From the NCBI RefSeq assembly GCF_008329715.1, contig NZ_VTSR01000032.1, positions 682,001-746,000 on the forward strand: a stretch of DNA of 64,000 nucleotides. The letters are read 5' to 3'. Below are positions 34,957 to 43,709 of this stretch, piece after piece. Each line of letters opens with the position of its first letter. Within the stretch, counting starts at the first letter, position 1. The notes beneath the pieces were generated by a model. That model saw only the letters and a list, made by a program, of their open reading frames with translations, made no database searches and was not told where the DNA came from. The DNA comes from Gimesia chilikensis. Lineage in GTDB: Bacteria > Planctomycetota > Planctomycetia > Planctomycetales > Planctomycetaceae. The position numbers and the translations under genes are program-made.

Positions 34957-35187
34957 TCATGCAGTTTTGCGTAATCTGCCAGTTTGCTGTTCCTGTTCAG
35001 CTTCCCGTCTCAGTTTTCTGACTTTCTGACTCATGACTGCTGCATCATACCAGGTGAAGCTCAACTCTTTATCTGCTGCGTATTGTCCCAGTGTTTGAAG
35101 CATCTGGGAAGAACTGGCATCGTCATACAGAAAAACATAGCGTTCTGAATCTTTTACCAATGCAACGACATTCATTTGTTGTTTCAC
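34957..35187 (-). CDS. Small hypothetical protein
   Basis: A 76-aa protein starts at GTG 35187, with AGGA upstream at a normal distance. An internal ATG five codons later is possible. The first part, VALVKDSERYVFLYDDASSSQ, looks like a beta-alpha unit; the C-terminal part is rich in Lys, Arg, Glu and Gln and probably helical. I do not recognise a named family, although short proteins of this form occur in planctomycetes. It shares the strand with xerC, 69 bp downstream, so co-transcription is possible. No signal peptide or membrane segment is seen. Confidence 0.65.
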   Translation of the reverse strand: MKQQMNVVALVKDSERYVFLYDDASSSQMLQTLGQYAADKELSFTWYDAAVMSQKVRKLRREAEQEQQTGRLRKTA

Positions 35188-35292
35188 AGTAGCAGTCCTT
35201 TTTTATTCATCAGAGCACTTATGTCAGAGACAGGATTGGTTGGAAGTGCTCAAGCAACCGCGCTAATTAATATCGGCGGTTAAGAGGTGGGG

Positions 35293-36477
35293 TTATCGAT
35301 ATTTTCTGACCTTGAAGATCATCTGGTGCTCAGCCTGACCACCATGTAGTGTTAACATCTCTACAATCATTAAATGTGCTGTAAACCGTATAAAGTCTTC
35401 ACTCCGATGCAGGTAAGCTTCCCAGCCTCCACTGCGGCGGTCTCCGCTGACTTCCAGATAATCACGTAAGTTGGCGACCAGAGCGGCGTCAGAACCGTCA
35501 AACAGCCGTGTATAAGACATGAATGGCTGGCGAGGATCACAGACGCCGATTTCAGTCGCAGCGGTGGGAGGGCAAAATTCACCAAACTGCTTCGTGTATG
35601 AAGGAGTTGCAGTAGAATTTGTTTCGGGAAGGTGATGTGGGGAGGGAGAAGGTGCCTCCATTGATTTTTGAACTGTTGGCGAGTTCACAGCAGGTTTAGC
35701 TTTCAGTGGAAGCTGACCAAAGGGGGATGTTGAATCGGCACCCTGATTCGATTGGGCAGAGACTTGGATCACCTGCTGCTGGTTTTGTGTATACGGCCAG
35801 GATGCAAGTGGCTCTTCGGATTGACCTCTGAAAACTGGTTCGGATGCAGGCTCAGGTATCTGGGATTCAGGTGGACATTCAGCCGATGCGGATTCCTTAT
35901 ATGATTTGAATTTAGCTTTCATCTCCTGACGGGTGTGTTTCCGTTCCAGATGATTGGAATACCGGACTTCTTTTTTGGCTTCATGATTCACAATCCGATC
36001 CAGTTTAAACACCTGGTTCAGGACTGATTTTTTCTCGCGCCGCTCTTCTACCAGAAGTGGAACTCCGGGAGTAAATTCCTGGGCATGAGGCGAGTACCAG
36101 GAGACCTGCAATCCAATTCGAGGCGGATAATAGGGGGAGTAATCAGTGACTGCACCGATCACAACGGCATCAACGTCAAGAACTTTCGCCAGCTTGAGCA
36201 CGTCATCCGGATTATTCATCTGCAGCTGATGTTCCACCATCGCCACTTCAGCAACACCGACTGGTAAGACCTGAAAACCTGGGACCTTCTGTAGTTCTGA
36301 ATAATAGGCGAGGGCAAACCGGCGTCCGTCGACTTCTGGCTCCTGGCTCAAATTAAAAAAAGGAACTACAGCAACGGTTTTGAGTCTCGGATTTGGATTG
36401 GTCACAGTGGTCCGCATGATCACGCACCCTGTCAGGCTCGACAAACCAATCAATATTGCCAAAATACGAGTCAGCAC
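35293..36477 (-). CDS. Lipoprotein with CsgG/LpoB-like N-terminal domain
   Basis: This 394-aa lipoprotein has a lipobox LTGC with C18 as the lipidation site. Residues about 30-135 (TVAVVPFFNLSQEPEVDGRRFALAYYSELQKV, then DVDAVVIGAVTDYSPYYPP) resemble the Rossmann-like domain of CsgG/LpoB/DUF799 proteins. The rest is long, polar, Pro/Ser/Gln-rich and probably disordered until about 320, ending in a compact segment with YTRLFDGSDAALVANLRDYLE. The start is GTG. It likely sits in the outer or inner membrane leaflet facing the periplasm. Its role may be envelope assembly or secretion, but no curli or peptidoglycan genes sit beside it, so that is inference. Confidence 0.8.
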   Translation of the reverse strand: MLTRILAILIGLSSLTGCVIMRTTVTNPNPRLKTVAVVPFFNLSQEPEVDGRRFALAYYSELQKVPGFQVLPVGVAEVAMVEHQLQMNNPDDVLKLAKVLDVDAVVIGAVTDYSPYYPPRIGLQVSWYSPHAQEFTPGVPLLVEERREKKSVLNQVFKLDRIVNHEAKKEVRYSNHLERKHTRQEMKAKFKSYKESASAECPPESQIPEPASEPVFRGQSEEPLASWPYTQNQQQVIQVSAQSNQGADSTSPFGQLPLKAKPAVNSPTVQKSMEAPSPSPHHLPETNSTATPSYTKQFGEFCPPTAATEIGVCDPRQPFMSYTRLFDGSDAALVANLRDYLEVSGDRRSGGWEAYLHRSEDFIRFTAHLMIVEMLTLHGGQAEHQMIFKVRKYR

Positions 36478-36719
36478 CAGATCATTTCCCGCGGTGGAGG
36501 TTAGAATAAAGCGATATCGACTTTATCGGCATAATCGGTAGGGTGACTTCAATGAGAAATATTTTGTTATTCCCCCTATATTCACATCGTTGATTTGAAA
36601 GATTCTGCTGTCGTTAACCGAGTAAGAGCCTGATTTGGTCAGTATTTTCAGTTGTCTAATCCCCTGTTAAAATAAAAACTCAGTACCCAAGTTTTGTCAT
36701 ATTTTCAATTTGAACGAAC

Positions 36720-37805
36720 ATGAATCAAACTTTACCCCCTAAGCCCGCGTCTCGTCCTGCCGTCTGTTATGGGACTCTTAAGCTCGAGTCGCGATATCTC
36801 CTTTCTCCATTAGCGGGCTATACAAATTTACCTTTTCGACGAATTGTCAGAGAACTGGGTGGTGTCGGGCTGGCAACCACCGATCTGGTGAATGCACGGG
36901 GCCTGCTGGAAGGAAGTGAGAAAACGCTTCAGTTGATTCAAACCTGTCCAGAGGACTCCCCCTTCGCAGTGCAAATCTTCGGTAGTAAACCGGAATACAT
37001 GCGGGATGCGGCACAGTTACTTGAGTCCCGCGGGGTCGATTCCATCGATATTAATATGGGTTGCCCGGTGAATCGGATTGTCAAGGGGGGCGCCGGGGCC
37101 AGTATGATGTGTCGCCCCAGTGACACAGTTTCCCTGGTGCAGACTGTAGTAGATGCTGTCAAAATTCCCGTCACAGTCAAGATGCGGCTCGGTTGGGATG
37201 ATTCTGATTTATCAGCCCCCTTCTTTGCCCGGGAGTTCGAGCAGGTGGGAATCGTGGCAGTTGCCATCCATGGTCGTACTCGCGAGCAGGGGTTTAAGGG
37301 AACTGTAAATCATGATGGCATCCGGCAAGTCGTAGAAGCTGTAGAGTCCATTCCCGTAATAGGCAATGGTGATGTCACCTCGATCGCGGATGCGGATTTC
37401 ATGCTGAAAACGACAGGTTGTGCAGGGGTATCGATTGGACGCGGAGCACTGGCAAACCCATGGATCTTCAGGCAGCTCGTGCAATGGGAGCAGACAGGGG
37501 ACTGTGATCCCCCGGGTAATTTTGATGAGCGGCTTGAACTCCTCTTAAGGCAGTTTCGCTATCTGTTGGAGATGACCACCGAGAATCGGGCGATCTCCAT
37601 GTTTCGGAAAATGGGGCACTGGTATTTGAAATCGATGCGCGTCAAACCGGCATTGCGACATGAATTCCAGTGTGCCCAGACACTGGCAGACTTTGATCAG
37701 GCGATCCGCAATATTGCGTCGCAAGGACCCACTTCCGGATCGCGGACAGGCACATTACCTGATATGCATATCCCCGTGCCTGGTGGGCCGGTGGAACGCT
37801 GGTAA
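36720..37805 (+). CDS. dusB: tRNA-dihydrouridine synthase (DusB type)
   Basis: This 361-aa FMN enzyme reduces uridine to dihydrouridine in tRNA D-loops. A TIM barrel opens with LLSPLAGYTNLPFRRIVREL. The catalytic C115 lies in INMGCPVNRIVKGGAGASMM, followed by VKMRLGWDD, IHGRTREQGFKG and VIGNGDVTS. The C-terminal helical domain (about 265-335, FRYLLEMTTENRAISMFRKMGHWYLK) fits DusB. The last 25 residues are a proline-rich tail. No clear Shine-Dalgarno precedes ATG 36720. It converges on corC, with 8 bp between stops. Confidence 0.93.
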   Translation: MNQTLPPKPASRPAVCYGTLKLESRYLLSPLAGYTNLPFRRIVRELGGVGLATTDLVNARGLLEGSEKTLQLIQTCPEDSPFAVQIFGSKPEYMRDAAQLLESRGVDSIDINMGCPVNRIVKGGAGASMMCRPSDTVSLVQTVVDAVKIPVTVKMRLGWDDSDLSAPFFAREFEQVGIVAVAIHGRTREQGFKGTVNHDGIRQVVEAVESIPVIGNGDVTSIADADFMLKTTGCAGVSIGRGALANPWIFRQLVQWEQTGDCDPPGNFDERLELLLRQFRYLLEMTTENRAISMFRKMGHWYLKSMRVKPALRHEFQCAQTLADFDQAIRNIASQGPTSGSRTGTLPDMHIPVPGGPVERW

Positions 37806-37813
37806 GTATTTGA

Positions 37814-39124
37814 CTAGACGTCAGCGTCGATTTCTTCCATCAGAGAGGGGTCAAGTTCGATACGTAGCTTACTGATTCTGCGTTCGTCCGACTCGATGAC
37901 CTCAATACGCAACTGTTGCCAGGTCATGGTTTCTCCCGGTAGCGGGACTTTACCGAACTGGGTGATTACGAATCCTCCAATCGTATCGAAGTCTTTGCCT
38001 TCAGGCAGCCCATAATCATATTGTTCATTCAGATCATCGATATGAACGCGGGCATCGACTTCCACCAGGTTTTCACCCAGTTCAAAAATCATCTGCTCCT
38101 CTTCTTCATCAAATTCATCGACGATATCCCCCACAATTTCTTCGAGAACATCTTCCATGGTGACGAGACCCGCTACTCCGCCGTATTCGTCGATAACGAT
38201 TGCCATGTGAACATGTTCTTTCTGCATGGTTTCCAGCAGAGAATCGATTCCGGTCGTTTCAGGGATGTAGAAGGGGGTAAACATCAGATCCTTGATCGTG
38301 AGCTGTTCCGCTGAGTTCAGGTTCTGATTTTCTTTGGAGTAATGCTTAAGAAGTTCCCGGGCATAGAGAATGCCGACGATGTCGTCTGTAGATTCTCCAA
38401 TTACAGGGATCCGGGAATGTCCTACATCGATAAATTTGAGCAGCGCTTCATCCAGCGTTGCAGTTACGGAAATGTATTCCATATCCATTCGCTGGGTCAT
38501 GATAGCTCCGACGTCCTCATCCTGCAGTTCCATCACTCGCTGGATCATCTTGCCTGCTTCCGACTCCAGAATGCCTCCTCGGGCTCCTTCTTCTACTACC
38601 GAGAGGATTTCTTCACTGATGTTTGCCTCGCGGCCGTTCTTGTTCTCTTCTTTCCCTGCCAACCGGTGTGAGAATTCATCGATTTTCCAGGACAGCCACG
38701 TGACTGGGCTCAGGAAAACGGGGATCCAGCGTACCAGTGGCCAGGATCGTTGCAGGAATTGTTCTCCTGCGATACGGGACAGGGTCCAGGGGAGGGTTAA
38801 CATAACCAGAATGGCAGTCAAAAGACCTAGTAGCAACTCAGCCGCAAACTGGGCGGTGACAACCAGTGAATTGAATTCGGCCGGTATGTGTATATACAGT
38901 CGCGTCAGGATAATTGAGAGGAGAATAACACCTGTCAGATAACAGATATCAGCGGCCAGGAGGACTGTGGGGTGTGAACGTAGAATTTCGCTGAATCGAT
39001 CTGGGACTCCCGCCTCAGTACAAAGTGTTTCCAGTCGGCTGCGAGAGAAATCTCTCAGAGAAAAGCCCAGTAAACCTGAAAACAGGATCAAGGCGATGAG
39101 TACGGTAATAACCAGCGGGACCAT
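37814..39124 (-). CDS. corC: CorC/HlyC family transporter-associated membrane protein (CNNM/CBS)
   Basis: This 436-aa protein has a DUF21 (CNNM) membrane part with about four membrane segments in residues 1-150. A CBS pair lies at about 195-325 (MTQRMDMEYISVTATLDEAL, then IDEYGGVAGLVTMEDVLEEIVGDI). A CorC_HlyC ion-binding domain at about 350-430 follows (EVDARVHIDDLNEQYDYGLPEG). Such proteins are linked to magnesium and cobalt export or hemolysin-like functions. It is the last gene of the phoH-pgpH-ybeY-corC cluster on the minus strand, with 125 bp from ybeY, an order also seen for the ybeZ-ybeY-ybeX genes of E. coli. The acidic cluster DEFDEEEEQ lies between CBS and the last domain. Confidence 0.9.
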   Translation of the reverse strand: MVPLVITVLIALILFSGLLGFSLRDFSRSRLETLCTEAGVPDRFSEILRSHPTVLLAADICYLTGVILLSIILTRLYIHIPAEFNSLVVTAQFAAELLLGLLTAILVMLTLPWTLSRIAGEQFLQRSWPLVRWIPVFLSPVTWLSWKIDEFSHRLAGKEENKNGREANISEEILSVVEEGARGGILESEAGKMIQRVMELQDEDVGAIMTQRMDMEYISVTATLDEALLKFIDVGHSRIPVIGESTDDIVGILYARELLKHYSKENQNLNSAEQLTIKDLMFTPFYIPETTGIDSLLETMQKEHVHMAIVIDEYGGVAGLVTMEDVLEEIVGDIVDEFDEEEEQMIFELGENLVEVDARVHIDDLNEQYDYGLPEGKDFDTIGGFVITQFGKVPLPGETMTWQQLRIEVIESDERRISKLRIELDPSLMEEIDADV

Positions 39125-39249
39125 TTGTCGATTAAATAACCAAATATCAGGGGAAGAAGTTGAAGCTGGAACTCAGCCAGTTCAGGTTAGAGTTTACCTT
39201 TTGGAAACTCAGAGATAAATCGGTAACTCGGGAATATTCTGATCATATT

Positions 39250-39747
39250 TCACTCTTCGCGGCGAGGAATCTGTAATTTCCAGCGATCAAAAATCTGCTG
39301 TTCGCGGGCTCTCATCACTTTTAATTCCTCTTCCGACAGGTCGTCGTAACCACACAGATGCAACAATCCGTGCACGACATACAGTAGAAATTCATCTGCA
39401 GCGGACCAGTGGTATTGTTCGGCCATGGAAATCGCCATCTCTGCTGAGATAATGACTTCACCTTCTATCGACTTCCCTGCTCCTCTGATGACTGATTGGT
39501 CCAGACTTTCGTTCTGGGAGCACTCCAGCAGAAAACTGAGCACGTCCGTGTCATAATCGTGTGACAGATATTGCTGATTCAATTCCCTGATTGTGGGGTT
39601 ATCCACAATCGCCAGACTGATCTCTGCCTGGGTTACCTGCTCTGCTTCCAGCAGGTAGCGGACTGCGTCTTGAAGCTGGGGCTCATCAATCGCGAGAAGA
39701 TTTTGAGAGTTCTGGATATCGATCTGATACTGGTCGGTTGTGTTCAT
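39250..39747 (-). CDS. ybeY: Endoribonuclease/rRNA maturation factor YbeY
   Basis: YbeY is a metal-dependent RNase in 16S rRNA 3'-end processing and ribosome quality control. From ATG 39747 it is 165 aa, the normal size; the longer TTG start (39816) would overlap pgpH. The metal motif reads H126-G-L-L-H130-L-C-G-Y-D135-D136, where most YbeY have a third His (H-x5-H pattern, GYDH). Here Asp stands in that place, so the third ligand is changed. The N-terminal half (ISLAIVDNPTIRELNQQYL, DVLSFLL) fits the family. It lies 19 bp after pgpH and before corC, as expected for this cluster. The call is sure; metal affinity may differ. Confidence 0.94.
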   Translation of the reverse strand: MNTTDQYQIDIQNSQNLLAIDEPQLQDAVRYLLEAEQVTQAEISLAIVDNPTIRELNQQYLSHDYDTDVLSFLLECSQNESLDQSVIRGAGKSIEGEVIISAEMAISMAEQYHWSAADEFLLYVVHGLLHLCGYDDLSEEELKVMRAREQQIFDRWKLQIPRREE

Positions 39748-39766
39748 TCCGTGGTTGATTACTTGA

Positions 39767-42088
39767 TTATGCAGAACGTTCTTCGGGGTACTTGATGCGT
39801 CCGTGATAGATCCCAATCAGAGATTTCACCAGGGATTCTTCGACAATATTAATCTCACTCAATGTCAGCGAACATTCGTTAAACTGTCCGTCCAGCAACC
39901 GTTTCATCACCAGTGAATGGACCAGAGACTTAATCCGTTTCGGAGTTGGATCACTTAAGGTTCGACTGGCGCTTTCCACTGCGTCGGCTAACATCATGAC
40001 CCCTGCTTCGCGAGTCTGCGGTTTAGGGCCGGGATAGCGGAAGGATGACTCTTCAGCATCGGTTTTATGATCTAGACTCTGGTCGGCCTGCTTTTCTGCT
40101 TCACGGAAGAAATACTCAACCAGCGTGGTGCCGTGGTGTTGTTCGATGAAGTCGATGATCGGCTGTGGTAGATTGTGCTGACGAGCGAGGTCGACGCCAT
40201 CTTTGACATGGCCGATAATGATCAGGGTACTCATTGCCGGGGCCAGATTGTCGTGTAGACTTTCACTCCCAACGACCATGTTTTCAATGAAGTACTGGGG
40301 TTTGAGCATCTTGCCGATGTCATGGTAGTAAGCGGCGACCCGAACCAGCAATCCATTTGCACCGATTTTGTCTGCAGCAGCTTCACCGATAGTGGCCATC
40401 GAGATGGAATGGTTATAAGTGCCCGGTGCTCGACGAACCAGTTCCTGCAGCAGTGGGTGCGAAACATTACTCATTTCGAGCAGGCTGATATCCGTTACCA
40501 CACCGAACAGGGATTCAATAAAGGGAAGACTGCCGGCAACCAGATAACCTGCTGCCAGACACCACCCTGCTCCCTGCAGGCTTTCCCAGAGGACCTGCTG
40601 ATCAATCAGGCCGTTCGAAAGCTCCTGGCTGTTGATCAGGTTGATTCCCCAGTAGACCAGAAAGTAGGTCAATCCCATGCCGAAACCAAGTTTGATCAAA
40701 GTGGAGCGGGATGAGACTGTGGCCAGCGAAGTAACCGCCACTGAAGAAATACTCATCAATACAACGAAATGCCCCAGCGAGCTTCCCGTGGAAAGACAAA
40801 GTATCAATGACAACGACAACGCTGTCAGGATCGCCATGATTTGGTCATAGACGATTGCGAAGACCATTACGGTGACTACCAGAGGCAGTACTTCTGCACG
40901 CCAGGGATCGTAGGAAAGAATCCTACCCAGAAACACGGTCAAGACAATGACGCTCAGATAGATACTCAATCTGCTGACCGTTCTGGCAACAGCCCTTTTA
41001 TTTCTCAGCAGATGATATCCGTTTAAGACTGCCAGTACGATAAACATCAGAAAAATGAAGCTGACGCGCACTACCCGTTCGTAATAGGGGACAGCTTTTT
41101 CTTTCGTTTCATACTCGGCTCTTAGCAGAGTCAGCTGATTGTCTTCGATCAATTGACCAGGTTCGACCAGAACTGTTCCCCTCTGGAAAGTATCGTAGAC
41201 CTCTTCAACTTTCTCTCTCGCCTGTTTTCGTTCTGCCTGGGTGCGGGCAGCATCGTAAACCAGTGTTGTCGGAGCCTGGAAATAAATCCAGTGAGACAGC
41301 GCCGACTTCATGGAATCAAGTTTGGGGAATTTACTCCACTCACGACCGATCACGCTGTTTGCAGAGAGCTGGTCAGGCAGTCGGATATCAAAGCTGGTTA
41401 CCTTCTTATGTTCTCCCGTGTCTTTGTAGATGATCTCGATTATATCACCGGGTCGAATCTGGTGTTTGGTCAGATCATTTTCGTTGACAATTCCATAGGT
41501 TTTGAGTGGTGCAATGAGTGTTGTAAAGTCATCAATGATCGCATCGATCTTTTTAGTATCATTGGAGTCAGGACTGGAAACTTGTGACTTCAGTTCTGCA
41601 AAGGTTTGTTCGGACTCCTCCGGGAACTGATCCATAAACTGCTCCAGACGCCGGGAGGCCGTAAGTCCCAGTTCAGCACGGGTGTCGCTGTTCAGTTCAT
41701 CCAGCGATTTGGCATCGGCGATGGCTTCCAGGTCTTTTTTCAGGAGCTCGGGAAGGCTATTAATCAGATTAGGGTTCTGAATGAAGTAGTACGGAACCTC
41801 TGACTCTTTTTGCGTCCGTTCCCGGTCGGTTTCAATGGAGTTGGCAACTTTGAAAGGAACACTGGCCAGAATCCCATGTTCCGAGTACATGCCCAGTCGG
41901 TAGGGAAACGGCGCTTTCCAGCTTTCTACGGCAACCATGAGAATCAGGATTGTCAGCAGACAGACGCTCAAGCGGGACAGTGTACCCCGGTTGCTCAGTA
42001 ATTCGCGCAGCCTCGAACTTAATTTGGAAGAATCACGCAAACTGGCAGCAAGCGCCGTTCGGGATCTTTTAGGACCAAAAAAAGCCAT
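39767..42088 (-). CDS. pgpH: 7TM-HD domain c-di-AMP phosphodiesterase-like protein (PgpH)
   Basis: This 773-aa membrane protein has one N-terminal membrane segment (about 40-58), a large extracytoplasmic 7TMR-HDED domain (about 60-345), about seven membrane segments (345-525) and a cytosolic HD domain (about 535-750). The HD motif is AAYYHDIGKML (about 584-594), after a MSNVSHPLLQELVRRAPGTYNHS signature. HD residues and the IIDFIEQHHGTTLVEYF block are intact. Family members (PgpH) hydrolyse c-di-AMP in Firmicutes; in a planctomycete the substrate is not proven. It follows phoH by 63 bp and precedes ybeY by 19 bp, probably one operon. Confidence 0.93.
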   Translation of the reverse strand: MAFFGPKRSRTALAASLRDSSKLSSRLRELLSNRGTLSRLSVCLLTILILMVAVESWKAPFPYRLGMYSEHGILASVPFKVANSIETDRERTQKESEVPYYFIQNPNLINSLPELLKKDLEAIADAKSLDELNSDTRAELGLTASRRLEQFMDQFPEESEQTFAELKSQVSSPDSNDTKKIDAIIDDFTTLIAPLKTYGIVNENDLTKHQIRPGDIIEIIYKDTGEHKKVTSFDIRLPDQLSANSVIGREWSKFPKLDSMKSALSHWIYFQAPTTLVYDAARTQAERKQAREKVEEVYDTFQRGTVLVEPGQLIEDNQLTLLRAEYETKEKAVPYYERVVRVSFIFLMFIVLAVLNGYHLLRNKRAVARTVSRLSIYLSVIVLTVFLGRILSYDPWRAEVLPLVVTVMVFAIVYDQIMAILTALSLSLILCLSTGSSLGHFVVLMSISSVAVTSLATVSSRSTLIKLGFGMGLTYFLVYWGINLINSQELSNGLIDQQVLWESLQGAGWCLAAGYLVAGSLPFIESLFGVVTDISLLEMSNVSHPLLQELVRRAPGTYNHSISMATIGEAAADKIGANGLLVRVAAYYHDIGKMLKPQYFIENMVVGSESLHDNLAPAMSTLIIIGHVKDGVDLARQHNLPQPIIDFIEQHHGTTLVEYFFREAEKQADQSLDHKTDAEESSFRYPGPKPQTREAGVMMLADAVESASRTLSDPTPKRIKSLVHSLVMKRLLDGQFNECSLTLSEINIVEESLVKSLIGIYHGRIKYPEERSA

Positions 42089-42151
42089 GGAAGCAACCTG
42101 AGTCGTTCGAAAAGATGAGATTAAGTTGAGAAAACGCGGTCAGAATCAGTA

Positions 42152-43111
42152 TCAGGAGATGTCTTCGTTCTGGTAAGCCTTGACAATTTCACCTACCAGT
42201 CGATGACGCACAATGTCTTCATTCTTTAACTGAGTAAGTCCGACGCCTTTTATGTTTCGCAGGCGATTGATGGCATCCGTCATGCCACATGAGACATCGG
42301 GGGGCAAGTCGATCTGGGAGACGTCGCCTGTGACCACAATTTTGGATCCCATTCCCATACGGGTCAGGAACATTTTCATCTGGGTCACTGTTGTGTTTTG
42401 AGCTTCGTCCATAATGATAAATGTGTTGTCCAGAGTCCGACCACGCATAAATGCCAGCGGCACGACTTCTACGATATCATTTTCCATGTAACGACTGACC
42501 TGCTCATAGTCGAGCAGACTGCCCAGAGCATCCAGGAGCGGACGTAAAAATGGATTGACCTTGGCCAGCATATCGCCCGGTAGGAATCCCAGCTTTTCAC
42601 CAGCTTCGACTGCGGGGCGGACCAGCACGATTTTGCGGACCTGCTCCGTGCGGAGAGCGTTTATCGCCATTGCGACCGCCAGGAAAGTTTTACCGCACCC
42701 TGCTGGACCTGTGCAAAATACCAGGTCGTGTTCCAGGATCGACTTGATGTATTCAGACTGCCCCGGAGTTCGCGGATGTACTTTTCGGGACTTTTCATAG
42801 AGATCAATCGCAGAAGGCGTCGAGTCCGGGGTCTGTTTTTCTTGCTTGCTGCTCGGGTTTCCACCAAACAGGGCTGTTTGTACCTGTTCATTTTTGAGCT
42901 GGCCGGTCTTTTCGATGATGGCTCTTAACTCGGAAAAGATGCGAAGTGATTTCTGGAGTTGCGAATCATCGCCGATGATTCGTAATTCGTCGCCTCGATG
43001 AACGACGTTCACACCCAGTGCATCCTGAATTTGTCTGATGTGACAATCATGGGTTCCCAGCAGAACCGGGATCTGATCAGGATCAGAGAAAGAAAGTGTG
43101 GCTTCTGACAT
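42152..43111 (-). CDS. phoH: PhoH family ATPase
   Basis: This protein of about 319 aa (ATG 43111 preferred; TTG 43153 adds 14 residues) is a PhoH-like NTPase of the ybeZ type. A small KH-like N-terminal domain (about 10-70, IPVLLGTHDCHIRQIQDALG) leads to a linker, then the ATPase. The P-loop is GPAGCGKT at 135-142, the Walker B segment FIIMDEAQNTT near 230, followed by GDVSQIDLP and a final GVGLTQLKNEDIVRHRLVGEIV. It may act in RNA metabolism with YbeY, next but one in the operon. The role in RNA processing is inferred from this linkage. Confidence 0.93.
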   Translation of the reverse strand: MSEATLSFSDPDQIPVLLGTHDCHIRQIQDALGVNVVHRGDELRIIGDDSQLQKSLRIFSELRAIIEKTGQLKNEQVQTALFGGNPSSKQEKQTPDSTPSAIDLYEKSRKVHPRTPGQSEYIKSILEHDLVFCTGPAGCGKTFLAVAMAINALRTEQVRKIVLVRPAVEAGEKLGFLPGDMLAKVNPFLRPLLDALGSLLDYEQVSRYMENDIVEVVPLAFMRGRTLDNTFIIMDEAQNTTVTQMKMFLTRMGMGSKIVVTGDVSQIDLPPDVSCGMTDAINRLRNIKGVGLTQLKNEDIVRHRLVGEIVKAYQNEDIS

Positions 43112-43709
43112 CAGAAATTCTACGAGTGCCTCCTGAGATGAGGAATAAAACAATTCAGAGCTTGGAAATAATGACAGGTATTTTTGAATTTCGCTACACT
43201 GAAATCGCTAAAACTGCAATTAAATCAGAGACCGGAACACTAGGGAAAACGGCCTCTGTTTCGAGCATGTTATAAAGTCTACTCCAGCAAACTGGGAAGA
43301 AAAAGGAGAGAGTTACGTATAATTGCTTATGTTTTCATAAAATATTGCCAGGAAAAGGCTTACATTCTTGTGAAATTGTCGTCAAGTCAGAGGTTCCCAG
43401 TGGCTGGAGATTGGAAATGAGACGCATGTCTTTCAGGAACCTCTGAGTCCTCGAACAGGTAAGATTACCCATTCTTCACAATCGGAATATTTCCGATTTT
43501 CAATACCAGGGAGTGTCAAGATCTAGCGTTTGGGTAATGCGCCGCTGTGACCCTGCTCAGATGCTGCCGATTGTATTGGTAATGTTCAAGAAGTGGGGGG
43601 AGCCTGTTCGATGAATTCTCCATAGGACGCGGGACCGGTAATGTCAGGATGCGCTTCAGGTTCTGAGTGTCCTTTTCTTGAGTCAAAATCATCCAGAAGG
43701 CAATCGGAA
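43112..43709. other. Divergent intergenic region with two inverted repeats
   Basis: This gap between phoH and the ExeA-like gene holds an 11-bp inverted repeat, TCAGAGGTTCC (43387-43397) and GGAACCTCTGA (43436-43446), around 38 bases. It also holds a perfect hairpin AATCGGAA (43480-43487), loop TAT, TTCCGATT (43491-43498), with a short T-stretch after it. The second could end a short transcript or bind a regulator. No coding frame convinces in the rest, though the promoters of both genes must lie here. Confidence 0.4.
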
